Below, one piece after another: positions 1 through 8,760 of a stretch of DNA of 64,000 nt. Below the pieces are notes generated by a model. It was not told where the DNA came from. It did not search any database and saw only the letters and a list, made by a program, of their open reading frames with translations. The position numbers were made by a program, and so were the translations under genes. Positions within the stretch are counted from its first letter, which is position 1; every line of letters begins with the position of its first letter. The stretch lies in assembly GCF_001468135.1 (NCBI RefSeq), contig NZ_LNYU01000054.1, positions 170,516-234,515 of the forward strand. The letters run 5' to 3'. The stretch comes from Legionella santicrucis (lineage in GTDB: Bacteria; Pseudomonadota; Gammaproteobacteria; Legionellales; Legionellaceae).

Positions 1-1
1 A

Positions 2-520
2 AGGAGCAAAAATCTTAATCCAAAAGTCTGGTATGGTTTTATTGAAGATTTAAATCAATCTGAGAAGTACTCTTTGATTTTTATACCCAGTGGTTCATTT
101 TGTCTCATTACTGAAAAGGCGGATATCCAAAAAGCCTTAAAAATCATTTATGAGCACCTAGAAGATAAAGGACTTTTTGTATTTGAAGTAGAAACACGCT
201 ATGCAGTTCCTAATGAATTAGGTATATGGAGAGGCTCAAGATGGCCCAAAGAAGATGGAACTCTCATCGTATTAAGTCAATTAGCCATGCTCAATGAAGA
301 GGTTTGTTACTCTATCGGCAAATACGAGTTGATTGAAAACAACCGTGTGATTCAAACAGAGGTAGAGGAATATAAAATTCGCATTTATCAAAACTCTTCT
401 TTCTTGCACAATTTGCTTACTGAGGTTGGTTTTAGCAATGTACGGATGGTTAAAGGATTTGACCGAAACGCGCCACCTGATGAAAAAGACGAAAGTATTG
501 TTTTTGAATGCAGAAAATAA
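2..520 (+). CDS. SAM-dependent methyltransferase, C-terminal part (5' end outside window)
   Basis: The frame is open from the first bases of the window, so the start codon lies upstream and only the C-terminal ~172 residues are visible. The sequence has the later strands of a class I Rossmann methyltransferase: a strand ending IPSG, a helix, then a strand GLFVFEVE, and a C-terminal strand with FSNVRMVKGF. The glycine-rich SAM loop would be upstream, so substrate and SAM binding cannot be judged. It lies 12 bases before the LD-carboxypeptidase gene and appears to head the plus-strand run. The family call is fairly safe; the substrate is unknown. Confidence 0.7.
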   Translation, partial: RSKNLNPKVWYGFIEDLNQSEKYSLIFIPSGSFCLITEKADIQKALKIIYEHLEDKGLFVFEVETRYAVPNELGIWRGSRWPKEDGTLIVLSQLAMLNEEVCYSIGKYELIENNRVIQTEVEEYKIRIYQNSSFLHNLLTEVGFSNVRMVKGFDRNAPPDEKDESIVFECRK

Positions 521-532
521 TTGAGGTAATAA

Positions 533-1426
533 ATGAAGATTCTATGTCCAGCACCACTGCAAAAAGGAGATATCGTAGGGCTTATTTCACCGTCGAGCCC
601 TATTATGGAACAGGATATAGAAGCGGGAGTTCATTTATTAAAGTTGAATGGATTTAAGGTAAAGTATGCAAAGCATATGTTTGCATCAGAACGATTTTTA
701 GCGGGAAAAGACAGTGAACGTGCCAATGATGTGATGGATTTCTTTAAAGATTCTGAAGTGAAAGCAATTATTGCAACCCGAGGCGGACAAGGTTCACAAC
801 GTATTTTACCTTTTTTAGACTATGAATTAATTAAGAGAAACCCAAAACAATTATTCGGGTTTAGTGATACCACCGCGTTGCAATTAGGCCTATTTAAAAA
901 CAGTGGCTTAGTAAGTTATACAGGATTTACTTTGACTATTCATTTGAGTACCCAGGTTAAAAAAACATTACTTTCTTCTTTATTAGGCCAAGAATACATA
1001 ATTTCCAAAGGAATAAAGGTTCATGCAGGTGTTAGTCGAGGCCCTTTACTTGGTGGAAATTTAACTCTGATGACTAATTTAATGGGCACACCTTATCTGC
1101 CTAGTTTTAAAGAAAGTATTTTGTTGGTAGAAGACGTTGGTGTCGAGCCCTATAATATTGATGGCATGCTCTCCCAACTAGATTTAGCAGGAATTTTTGA
1201 TGAAGTTTCTGGCGTTATTTTTGGTACATTTGAACACTGTAAAAGTAAGAACTCGCATCAGCATGATGGTACGGTAGAAGATGTAATCAATGAATGGGCT
1301 TCAAAATTAAAAGTACCTTGCATTAAAGAGTTTCCCTATGGGCACGGTAAGCAAAATTGCATTCTTCCAATTGGCAAAGTGGTTACTTTAGATGCAGATA
1401 ATGCTTGCGTTACAATTCAAATTTAA
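533..1426 (+). CDS. LD-carboxypeptidase / MccF-like peptidase (family S66)
   Basis: A 297-residue protein of normal S66 length. S66 enzymes cleave L,D bonds in recycled murein peptides (LdcA) or hydrolyse microcin C-type conjugates (MccF). The N-terminus GDIVGLISPSSP is typical. The nucleophile is expected to be Ser88 in TRGGQGSQRILP. The C-terminal Glu motif (LLVEDVGVEPYNIDGML) and the His in PYGHGKQN complete the triad. The start ATG at 533 follows TTGAGGTAATAA. In this setting, among transferases that could inactivate drugs, an MccF-type self-immunity role is as likely as peptidoglycan recycling; sequence alone does not decide. Confidence 0.9.
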   Translation: MKILCPAPLQKGDIVGLISPSSPIMEQDIEAGVHLLKLNGFKVKYAKHMFASERFLAGKDSERANDVMDFFKDSEVKAIIATRGGQGSQRILPFLDYELIKRNPKQLFGFSDTTALQLGLFKNSGLVSYTGFTLTIHLSTQVKKTLLSSLLGQEYIISKGIKVHAGVSRGPLLGGNLTLMTNLMGTPYLPSFKESILLVEDVGVEPYNIDGMLSQLDLAGIFDEVSGVIFGTFEHCKSKNSHQHDGTVEDVINEWASKLKVPCIKEFPYGHGKQNCILPIGKVVTLDADNACVTIQI

Positions 1427-1476
1427 AAAAAGAAATAACCACTACTGATGAGAACATTGTTTTAATAGAGGCATAA

Positions 1477-1863
1477 ATGAATACACAAGAAATACCCAAA
1501 GAGTATCAACATATCTCTCCAGCAGGTGCTGAAGTTCGATTGCTGATGAATAATCATTTAGGTGGAATGGCTCACTGTACTTTGAAAGCAGGAACAATTT
1601 CCAAAGCAGTTCGTCATAAAACTGTATCTGAATTTTGGCATGTCCTTTCTGGTGACGGTGCAATTTGGCGTAAATTGAACGATGAAGAGAGTATTACGCC
1701 TTTAACACCTGGAGTCAGCATCGATATTCCCTTGGGAACACATTTTCAATATCGAAGTGATGCAGCAGATTTAGTGTTTATTTGCGTTACTATGCCACCT
1801 TGGTCAGGCAGTGATGAGGCAAGTTATGTGGAGCATGGTGCCTGGTCTCCTACAGTGGGATAA
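1477..1863 (+). CDS. Small cupin-domain protein
   Basis: A 128-residue single-domain cupin. Visible features are a metal-binding-like RHKTVSEFWHVLSGDGAIWR segment in the first cupin motif and PLGTHFQYRSDAADLVFICVTMPPW in the second. It probably forms a small beta-barrel that binds a metal or small ligand; no reaction can be assigned. It sits 50 bases after the S66 peptidase and 5 bases before a GNAT-cupin fusion, in the same apparent transcription unit. Confidence 0.8.
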   Translation: MNTQEIPKEYQHISPAGAEVRLLMNNHLGGMAHCTLKAGTISKAVRHKTVSEFWHVLSGDGAIWRKLNDEESITPLTPGVSIDIPLGTHFQYRSDAADLVFICVTMPPWSGSDEASYVEHGAWSPTVG

Positions 1864-1868
1864 ATTAA

Positions 1869-2726
1869 ATGACTTTAAAGTTATCGTTTTTAGAAAATCC
1901 AAACCCTGATGATGTTCAAATATTAACAAATGGGATTAAGGCGTATGCCAAACAACAAAGAGGCTTCGAATCTTTAGATTTCTTTGCATGCTTTATTCGT
2001 GATGCAGACAATAGCATTGTGGGTGGTTGTAGTGGCGGAACACTCTATGGAGGTCTTCATGTCGATAATCTTTGGGTGAGTGAATCCATCAGACATCAAG
2101 GATGGGGAACAAAACTCATGCAAAAGGCATTGAAGTATGGTAGTGAGAAAGGCTGCGCTTTTGCAACAGTTAACACTATGGATTGGGAGGCAATAGAATT
2201 TTATAAAAAATTAGGGTTCAAACTTGAATTTGAGCGGCATGGATTTCAAAAAAATTCTATTTTTTATTTTTTGCGTAAAGAATTTCAAGAAACAACAGAC
2301 ATCGGGCTCTTAAATGGTGATTCAGTCTCCGGCTTAAGTCAAAGCCTAAAATCGCATGTATTAGAATCTGTAGTGAGAGAAGAGGCTGTCTCAATAAACA
2401 ATGCACTCCATTTTAAATGGGGACAAGGTTGCGATGGATGGTGGTTAAAAAATGAGGGGCAGTTTAGTGTTATTTATGAAACGATGCCTGCTGGAAGTTG
2501 TGAGATAAAGCATTATCATCAGAAAACAGAACAATTTTTTTATTGTTTACAAGGACAATTGGTTATTGAGTTTGAAAATTATGAACAGGTGTTGCAGGAA
2601 CAGGAAGGAATAACTATTAAAGCATGGGCAGCTCATAAAGTGAAAAACAGTTCCGGAAATTTGGTTTCTTTTTTGGTGATTTCATCTCCTAATCTATCCG
2701 GGGATAGAGTGAATCTGGAGTCCTAA
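1869..2726 (+). CDS. GNAT acetyltransferase fused to a cupin domain
   Basis: A 285-residue two-domain protein. Residues ~1-138 are a GNAT fold with the acetyl-CoA loop ESIRHQGWGTKLMQKAL and the usual C-terminal EFYKKLGF. Residues ~165-285 are a cupin, with KHYHQKTEQFFYCLQGQL giving the metal-ligand His/Glu pattern and AWAAHKVKNSSG the second motif. GNATs move acetyl from acetyl-CoA to amines; the cupin may bind or pre-process the acceptor. Stop and next start are one base apart (2726/2728), so translation is probably coupled. Each domain call is strong; the joint function is unknown. Confidence 0.88.
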   Translation: MTLKLSFLENPNPDDVQILTNGIKAYAKQQRGFESLDFFACFIRDADNSIVGGCSGGTLYGGLHVDNLWVSESIRHQGWGTKLMQKALKYGSEKGCAFATVNTMDWEAIEFYKKLGFKLEFERHGFQKNSIFYFLRKEFQETTDIGLLNGDSVSGLSQSLKSHVLESVVREEAVSINNALHFKWGQGCDGWWLKNEGQFSVIYETMPAGSCEIKHYHQKTEQFFYCLQGQLVIEFENYEQVLQEQEGITIKAWAAHKVKNSSGNLVSFLVISSPNLSGDRVNLES

Positions 2727-2727
2727 A

Positions 2728-3180
2728 ATGTCTGTTGAATTGATTATCCGCAAAGCAGTAATTGATGATGCTCAACATCTTCACCCTTTAATGGAGCAAT
2801 TGGGCTATCCGCAATCGCCTGATGAGTTGCAAAGAAGACTTGAGCTATTTACTAATGAACTGCATTACGGTGTTCTTCTTGCGGAAATTGCTGGAAAAGT
2901 TGTTGGTTGGATTGCTTGGTCTAAGAGCTATCTTTTTGTTTCAGAAACAACAAGATTTCATATTGAAGGCCTTGTGGTCGACCAAGGATATCGTAATCAA
3001 GGAATAGGTAAAAAGCTTATGATTACTGTTGAGGAATTTGCCAGGCAGTTTAGTCCCTGTATCATTGATTTGACATCGGGACTTAGGCGAGCCAAAGAGG
3101 GCTCTCATGATTTTTACAAATCGCTTGGTTATCAGAATGAAGGTCATATGGCAAAACTGTATTTAAGGAAAGTGCTGTGA
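2728..3180 (+). CDS. GNAT family N-acetyltransferase
   Basis: A 150-residue single GNAT domain. The CoA pyrophosphate loop is QGYRNQGIGKKLM (about residues 90-102), preceded by the beta4 strand FHIEGLVVD and followed by HDFYKSLGYQ. It resembles aminoglycoside- or amino-acid-type acetyltransferases, but the acceptor is not predictable. Its TGA stop overlaps the GTG start of the next GNAT gene (GTGA), indicating translational coupling. Confidence 0.9.
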   Translation: MSVELIIRKAVIDDAQHLHPLMEQLGYPQSPDELQRRLELFTNELHYGVLLAEIAGKVVGWIAWSKSYLFVSETTRFHIEGLVVDQGYRNQGIGKKLMITVEEFARQFSPCIIDLTSGLRRAKEGSHDFYKSLGYQNEGHMAKLYLRKVL

Positions 3181-4214
3181 ACATCAAAGAATTACAATCT
3201 GCTTTAAAAATTGAGACAGCAACATTAGATGATTATCCTATCATCCAAAATATGGCACGATTTTATGTATATGAACTCTCTCGTGACTGCGGTTTTATTT
3301 CAGAGGATTGGGCTTTGCCTCCCGATGGCCTTTATGAAAGCTTCGATTTTAAAAAATACTTTGAAGAGCCGACAAGAAAAGCCTTTCTGATTAAAGTAGG
3401 TAATGAATTAGCAGGTTTTGCCCTATTAAATCAAGAAGGAATTTACCCAGATACTATGTGGAATATGGGCGAGTTTTTCATTACTGCAAAGTTTCAAGGC
3501 AAAGGTTTAGGTTTTTTGGTTTCCTCTGAACTTTGGAACATGCATCCAGGCTTATGGGAAATTTCTGTGATTCCGGAAAATAAGCCAGCGCTTAACTTTT
3601 GGCGCAAAACTATTGCAAAAATTACAATGGGTAATTTCCAGGAAGAAATTAAAACAGTCAATTATGATCCACATCAGCCTCAGCGAGTTATTTTTCGTTT
3701 TGATAGTAATGTACAGAATGTAGGGGAACCTTTAGAAAGCAAGAAAGAATATCAAATCCAATTTGTTGATGAGCTTGATGAGACAACAGAAAACCGAATG
3801 ACAAAGGGATTTGTTGCCTATGAGGCTCAGCATGGTATCGACGTCAATTATCGATGTTTTTCAGTGACTATTTCTTCTGCCCAAGGAGAAGTTTTTGGGG
3901 TGATTAATGCCTATACAGCATTTTCTGAAATTTATGTGGATGATATTTGGGTAGATAGCGCTTATCGTGGTAAAGGGTATGGTAAGCAGTTATTGCTTGC
4001 TCTAGAACATCATTTCAAAGGTCAGGGCTTTAATAATATCAATTTAGTGACTAGTGCATTTCAAGCGCCAGAATTTTATAAGAAATGCGGTTTTACAGCA
4101 GAATTTACGAGAATCAATAAAAAAAATCCCAAGTTAAGCAAAACATTTTTTGTTAAATTTTTTAATGAAGAGTTAGAAACACAAGGCATTCTTAAGGCGG
4201 TTCATAGTGAATAG
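3177..4214 (+). CDS. Tandem (double) GNAT acetyltransferase
   Basis: A 345-residue protein with two GNAT units. Unit 1 (about residues 10-175) has FQGKGLGFLVSSELW as CoA loop and NFWRKTI near its end. Unit 2 (about 190-335) has YRGKGYGKQLLLALEHH and the typical APEFYKKCGF. The chosen start is the GTG at 3177, which overlaps the preceding stop; no nearby ATG fits. Tandem GNATs often keep only one active site; both loops look usable here. The end overlaps the next gene by 8 bases. Confidence 0.88.
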   Translation: MNIKELQSALKIETATLDDYPIIQNMARFYVYELSRDCGFISEDWALPPDGLYESFDFKKYFEEPTRKAFLIKVGNELAGFALLNQEGIYPDTMWNMGEFFITAKFQGKGLGFLVSSELWNMHPGLWEISVIPENKPALNFWRKTIAKITMGNFQEEIKTVNYDPHQPQRVIFRFDSNVQNVGEPLESKKEYQIQFVDELDETTENRMTKGFVAYEAQHGIDVNYRCFSVTISSAQGEVFGVINAYTAFSEIYVDDIWVDSAYRGKGYGKQLLLALEHHFKGQGFNNINLVTSAFQAPEFYKKCGFTAEFTRINKKNPKLSKTFFVKFFNEELETQGILKAVHSE

Positions 4215-5220
4215 AAGTCAGCTAGAAACAATCTGTAAAAAATTAAAGATAAACCAACCTTGTGACTTGCCTCAAAGAGTCTATGGCGGTCTTTTACATA
4301 AAATGTGGTATCTGGAGTGCAATGGCTCGCAGTTTGCTGTAAAACAACTCAATAGCAGGATCCAATTGACTGAAGAAGTTAAATCCCAATATGAATTGAC
4401 AGAAGAGATAGCCTTCCTATTTTCCAAGCATACGATACCTGCAATCCATGCTCTAAAAATAGAAAATAATTATTTAATCCTTTCGGAAGATGAAGCTTTT
4501 CTTGTTTATCCTTGGATAGCAGCAAAAGCATTAAATAAAGACGCTATATCTGAGGTGCATGCACTTAAAATAGCTGCCTTTTTGGCAAAAATTCATTGTA
4601 TTAATCTTAATGTCCCTGAACTAAGCACTCAAGAATTTGATATTCATACCAATGAAAAAATTAGTGTGTTAATAGACCAGTCAGCAAGCCAAAATTTGGT
4701 GTTTAAAGAGCAATTAAAAAGTAATCAACGAATTATAATTGAGCTTAATGAGCTCTATCAAAAAGTAATACCTATTTTACAAAGTAGTAGTGTAGTAACC
4801 CATGGCGATCTGGATCAAAAAAATGTTTTATGGGATAAAAATGATACTCCATTTCTCATCGATTGGGAGTCTGCGCGAAAACTTAATCCTACCTATGAAA
4901 TAGTCAATTGTGCTCTTGATTGGAGTGGAATTACTACCCCATTTTTTCATAAATCTTTATTTATAAAAATGCTAAAAATATATGCATCATCTGGATTAAC
5001 TATAAATCAGGATCATTTAGAGGCCGCCTTTTATGGTGTTCTTGGTAATTGGATCAATTGGCTGGTGTATAATATAGAGCGTTCTTTTAGCTCTGATAGC
5101 GAGCAGCAGAATATTGGTGTTGAACAGGTTCTTCAGGTTTTGCCTACTATTATTCAAGTCAAGGCGAGTATTACAGAATTAACTCAATTAGTAACACGTG
5201 AATTAAGAATAAACTGTTAA
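4207..5220 (+). CDS. APH/choline-kinase-like phosphotransferase
   Basis: A 337-residue member of the aminoglycoside-phosphotransferase superfamily (APH/HSK2/choline kinase fold). The catalytic loop THGDLDQKN starts near His199 and the metal-binding IDWES begins near Asp219. The N-lobe has YGGLLHKMWYLE as nucleotide-binding strands and an AVKQL lysine. It likely phosphorylates a small hydroxyl substrate; whether this is a drug or a metabolite such as homoserine is open. It overlaps the tandem GNAT by 8 bases, so the two are probably co-translated. Confidence 0.88.
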   Translation: MNRSQLETICKKLKINQPCDLPQRVYGGLLHKMWYLECNGSQFAVKQLNSRIQLTEEVKSQYELTEEIAFLFSKHTIPAIHALKIENNYLILSEDEAFLVYPWIAAKALNKDAISEVHALKIAAFLAKIHCINLNVPELSTQEFDIHTNEKISVLIDQSASQNLVFKEQLKSNQRIIIELNELYQKVIPILQSSSVVTHGDLDQKNVLWDKNDTPFLIDWESARKLNPTYEIVNCALDWSGITTPFFHKSLFIKMLKIYASSGLTINQDHLEAAFYGVLGNWINWLVYNIERSFSSDSEQQNIGVEQVLQVLPTIIQVKASITELTQLVTRELRINC

Positions 5221-5280
5221 CTTTATTCAACTTTGATTACCATATCGCACGAAATTAACTTAAGTTTCAAGGAATGCTTC

Positions 5281-5949
5281 ATGATGAATACTAAAGCGCT
5301 ATTTCCTCGTTTTGTTCCCATTCAATCGGATTTTACCCGCAATAGTGATATTGAACAGGTTGCAAAAATTATTAATGAATCTGATATACCGCTTCATCTT
5401 TTAGTTCATAATGCAGGAATGAAAAGCCCTCCACGTCCGTTAACTGAATATGATTGTGACAGTATTGACGCAGTGTTCCAGGTTAATTTATTAGCTCCCA
5501 TGAAACTAACAGCACTTCTCGCGGTAGGGATGCCTGAGAAGTCTCGGATTTTATTTGTTACATCAAGGGCAGCCACTTTGAAACTTAAAGAAAGTTCAAC
5601 ATACTGTGCCAGTAAAGCAGGTTTGGATGAAGTAACGGCTATTGTGAGAAAAGAGTTAGCCGAGAAAAATATCGGTGTGTTTTGTGTTATTCCAGGGGAA
5701 GTGGATACAAGAATTCAAAAAATTTTAAGAGAAACAACTTCATTTCATTTGCATAAAATGTTTGATGAGGCTTATCAGTCCGGTCACTTAATAAGTCCAG
5801 AAACTTGCGGGGAATTCCTTAAATGGATTCTTTGCGGCTTATCTTTTGATGAATTTAAGCAAAGCAATATGCCAGTTTCTATCTATGAAGAATGGCATCA
5901 TCCATTCTGGCTTAGAGATAAGAGTCAGCTACCTCCCTTTCCTTTCTAA
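5281..5949 (+). CDS. Short-chain dehydrogenase lacking its N-terminal cofactor-binding segment
   Basis: About 222 residues from the ATG at 5281, which follows AAGGA at good spacing; a TTG at 5233 is in frame but lacks such a site. The core of a classical SDR is present: LLVHNAGMK (NAG motif), a VNLLAPM helix, FVTSRAA, and catalytic Tyr108-Lys112 (YCASK). The glycine-rich TGxxxGxG loop and first two strands that bind NAD(P) are absent, and the short region upstream does not encode them in another frame. It is therefore a 5'-truncated SDR, probably non-functional as an oxidoreductase unless it has a different role. Confidence 0.72.
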   Translation: MMNTKALFPRFVPIQSDFTRNSDIEQVAKIINESDIPLHLLVHNAGMKSPPRPLTEYDCDSIDAVFQVNLLAPMKLTALLAVGMPEKSRILFVTSRAATLKLKESSTYCASKAGLDEVTAIVRKELAEKNIGVFCVIPGEVDTRIQKILRETTSFHLHKMFDEAYQSGHLISPETCGEFLKWILCGLSFDEFKQSNMPVSIYEEWHHPFWLRDKSQLPPFPF

Positions 5950-6061
5950 TTCATTTATGAATTTTTACGATCAGTTCCAATAAAAGATCAACTTCGGAAA
6001 ATAGATGCTTCGTTTGTTCTGTTCTTTTTCAAGGTATATTTCTTTTATGGGGGATATGCCT

Positions 6062-6505
6062 TTACTCTTTCTTCAATTGTTTTCTCAAATAGATCCGATC
6101 ATGTCCTTCTAGGTATTTGTTAATTGTTCCTAAATGCTGATAGCCTTGTTTTAAATAAAACCCTTCTGCCTGAAAAGAAAAAGTATCTAATGTTGATGCT
6201 GGAATCCCTCGTTTAATTGCTTCGACTTCAACGTTGCGTAATATCTCAGCACCAATACCAAGACCACGGTATTCTTCATTAACCCAGAGGACATCAACGT
6301 ATATTGAGCTTTTATGAGCATATACAATAGCACCGCCAATAATAGTACCTTCGTTATCTTTCACATAGATTGAGTAACGCTCTGGTTTGGTTCCCGTAAA
6401 AGGAGCATTAAAATTTACTATCCCATCACGAATAATTTTATCTTGCTGTTCTAGTAGCTTGGGGTCTATAACAAGCTCTAGTTGGTAATTTGCGGCTTGA
6501 TTCAT
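6062..6505 (-). CDS. GNAT family N-acetyltransferase
   Basis: A 147-residue GNAT. The CoA loop is YRGLGIGAEILRNVEVEA, and the C-terminus STLDTFSFQAEGFYLKQGYQHLG is very like the third GNAT unit of the triple-GNAT protein at 44566-46050 (LDTFDFQAKDFYLKHGYEEFG), so the two share a recent ancestor. It starts 18 bases downstream of the methyltransferase-ABM gene and probably belongs to the same minus-strand unit. Acceptor unknown. Confidence 0.9.
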   Translation of the reverse strand: MNQAANYQLELVIDPKLLEQQDKIIRDGIVNFNAPFTGTKPERYSIYVKDNEGTIIGGAIVYAHKSSIYVDVLWVNEEYRGLGIGAEILRNVEVEAIKRGIPASTLDTFSFQAEGFYLKQGYQHLGTINKYLEGHDRIYLRKQLKKE

Positions 6506-6523
6506 GAGTTATATCTTCTAAAA

Positions 6524-7936
6524 TTAGTTTGAATACAATAAATCATCGATAACTTCCATAGTAATTTCGGGTAGTTTTTGCGTTTGATCAATACTCTCTT
6601 GAATGGTTATAAGCGCTTTTTTAATGTCATCAGGTAACATCTCAGATGGTGCATTGTCGCCTGGCCAAGAAGCATCTCGAGTCGCTTTATCTGGCCAACG
6701 AGAATAGGCAAGCCACATACCATCGTTAGTTTTATGCAGGCAAGAACCTAACGCTCCGCGATATTGCACAAAATAGGAAGCGACCTGATGCCAGGCCTTT
6801 TGATACTCCATCTCAAGCCCAGGCTTAATAAAGGCTCGGTAAATAACAGCAAAACATTTTTTTGAAAGTCGTTTAAATTGTTCTAGTGCTTCTTCAGGTG
6901 TTAAATCTTGGTTCCCTAAAACCTCTTCTGCTTTGAATATGTTTATCCTTTTGGGAATTGAAAACTGGGAAGTAAAGTACATCTGATCAAGGCCTATTCC
7001 AAAAGCACAATGCTTATAACCGAGAACACGAAAGTAATTAATTGGTTGCTGGTTCTTATTAGCTAAGACGTAGTTTCTGAATTTGGGATTATAAAACCCA
7101 TAAGTCATGTAATAATGAATACCTTGGCTTTCAAGATAGTGAACGATGTGAACCAAATTTTGGTGCAGTTTTTCAGGTGAATAAAGTTCAGTATACATCC
7201 CAGCTTTTTCAAACGTTGAGTGCTCATTCTCTGGATAAGGAGGATTCAGCGCCACAAAATCACCAGGTGTCGCGATCGAAATCACGTCCATAAAATCACC
7301 ACTTCTGAATGAAACTTGATTTACATTAAGAAGGTTAGATACTCGGTCAATCTCACACAAGAACATTTCCAACGACAAATTTGCATGTTCAAGAAATCGA
7401 TTGGCGTTTTTTCCTTCAAATAATTCACCTTCGCGATAGATAATATTCAGTTCTTTATCATAAAAAAGAATTCCTCCCCATGAATGATTGATGATAAAGG
7501 GGAGCAATAATGGTTTTTCCTCATCAGTTGTCTGGTTGTAATTCTCAATCACTTTAAGGAAAAAATCTTTCTTCGATAGGGAAACATCATATTTTTCTAT
7601 TAACGCAGCATAAGAGGTTTTAACAAGCGTAGGATTGTCTCTAATTAATTGAAGTATATTAATCAGAACTTTATTGCTGTCATTGACAATATATTCTTCT
7701 GCAAGGCCAACCTCCATTGCAGCCAAGCTCCAAGAAGCAGAACCTGAAAAAGGCTCAATAGCTTTCTTGTATTTTTGGCCTTTATTATTCGCCAATAATA
7801 CAGAGAAATGTTCATTCAACCAGCTGGTATCAGGGGACATATGTCCTGTTAAATCTGGAAGAGTGAGGTACCTATTTCCGAGGTAGTGGAGTGGTCCCCC
7901 ATGATTTTGATTTAATTGAATAGTATTTGGGCTCAT
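6524..7936 (-). CDS. D12-class adenine-N6 DNA methyltransferase fused to an antibiotic-biosynthesis-monooxygenase (ABM) domain
   Basis: About 470 residues from ATG 7936; an in-frame ATG at 7975 would add 13 residues. Residues ~5-340 match a Dam/D12 methyltransferase: LHYLGNR in the place of the YxGxK motif, IEPFSGSASWSLA as the SAM loop, VNDSNKVLINILQLIRDNP, and the catalytic NPPYPENE. NPPY instead of DPPY is an accepted variant. Residues ~365-455 resemble a small dimeric alpha/beta-barrel (ABM) with CFAVIYRAFIKPG and WLAYSRWPD. No restriction endonuclease lies next to it, so it may be an orphan DNA methylase or act on another substrate. The ABM fusion is unusual for this class. Confidence 0.75.
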   Translation of the reverse strand: MSPNTIQLNQNHGGPLHYLGNRYLTLPDLTGHMSPDTSWLNEHFSVLLANNKGQKYKKAIEPFSGSASWSLAAMEVGLAEEYIVNDSNKVLINILQLIRDNPTLVKTSYAALIEKYDVSLSKKDFFLKVIENYNQTTDEEKPLLLPFIINHSWGGILFYDKELNIIYREGELFEGKNANRFLEHANLSLEMFLCEIDRVSNLLNVNQVSFRSGDFMDVISIATPGDFVALNPPYPENEHSTFEKAGMYTELYSPEKLHQNLVHIVHYLESQGIHYYMTYGFYNPKFRNYVLANKNQQPINYFRVLGYKHCAFGIGLDQMYFTSQFSIPKRINIFKAEEVLGNQDLTPEEALEQFKRLSKKCFAVIYRAFIKPGLEMEYQKAWHQVASYFVQYRGALGSCLHKTNDGMWLAYSRWPDKATRDASWPGDNAPSEMLPDDIKKALITIQESIDQTQKLPEITMEVIDDLLYSN

Positions 7937-8025
7937 AATAACCACTATGCAGTAAATATAACTATGAAGCGGCACATCTTAACATGAAACAAACAATTTT
8001 TTTATTCTCTTGAATAAAATGACTA

Positions 8026-8056
8026 TTGACCCTCACGTTGCGTGATAGCTTAGAAT
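8026..8056 (+). promoter_or_regulatory. MerR-type promoter/operator with 19-bp spacer
   Basis: TTGACC (8026-8031) and TAGAAT (8051-8056) are separated by exactly 19 bases. The spacer holds the perfect inverted repeat TCACG-TTG-CGTGA. The long spacer with a central dyad is the hallmark of promoters activated by MerR-family proteins through DNA distortion, and CTCACG...CGTGA resembles TipA-type operators. It lies 24 bases upstream of the MerR start, which suggests autoregulation. Confidence 0.75.
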
Positions 8057-8079
8057 CATCAATTAAGGAGATGATGCTT

Positions 8080-8760
8080 ATGAAATATTATCAAATTAAA
8101 GAAATCAGCCAAATGACCTCTCTTTCAATTCGGTCATTGCAATACTATGATGAAGTAGGTTTGTTAAAACCAACAAAGCGCTCTGATTCTGGCTATCGTT
8201 TGTATTCTGAAACTGATTTACTTATTTTACAACAAATTATCACCTTAAAATTCCTTGGATTCTCTTTATCTACTATTAAAGAAATCCTTGCGAATCCAAA
8301 CTTTAATCTGGCCGCATCAATGAGCCTTCAAGCCCGCGAATTGAGTGAAAAGGCTAATAAAATAAATGAAGCAGCCTCTTTGTTAACGTATATTGCCAGT
8401 CAACTGGAAATAAACCAGCCAATCAATTGGCAAAGTAGTGCAAAAATTATTGAAATATTGGAGTTAAATACTATGAGCGATGCTGTATTAAAAAAATATC
8501 AATCCGTTAATGAATCAGAGTTAGGTAAAAAATCAGACTATGATTCCACCTATAATCCCAATCGACTCTATCCTATTCCCAGAGCAGGTAAGCGACAAGA
8601 AATTGGCATTGATCCTGCCCCCATCCTCCTTTTGTGGGTTTTGACTGCTGGAATCATTATGAAGTCTCTTGGCTCAACGAAAAAGGTAAACCGATGGTTG
8701 GGATTGGTGAAATTTTTTATGATTGTAACTCGCCCAAACTCATCGAATCCAAGTCATTAA
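8080..8760 (+). CDS. MerR-family (TipA-like) regulator, truncated and reading into queF
   Basis: The start ATG at 8080 follows AAGGAG (8065-8070) at 9 bases. Residues ~3-70 are a MerR winged helix (QIKEISQMTSLSIRSLQYYDEVGLLKP, YSETDLLILQQI), then a coiled coil. The segment around INWQSSAKIIEILELNTM matches the equivalent part of the intact MerR/TipAS protein at 42771-43715, but from codon 132 the frame becomes queF sequence (SDAVLKKYQSV). There is no stop until 8760, where the queF frameshift has already occurred. The effector-binding domain is thus lost. The protein probably binds DNA but may not sense a ligand. Confidence 0.75.
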   Translation: MKYYQIKEISQMTSLSIRSLQYYDEVGLLKPTKRSDSGYRLYSETDLLILQQIITLKFLGFSLSTIKEILANPNFNLAASMSLQARELSEKANKINEAASLLTYIASQLEINQPINWQSSAKIIEILELNTMSDAVLKKYQSVNESELGKKSDYDSTYNPNRLYPIPRAGKRQEIGIDPAPILLLWVLTAGIIMKSLGSTKKVNRWLGLVKFFMIVTRPNSSNPSH

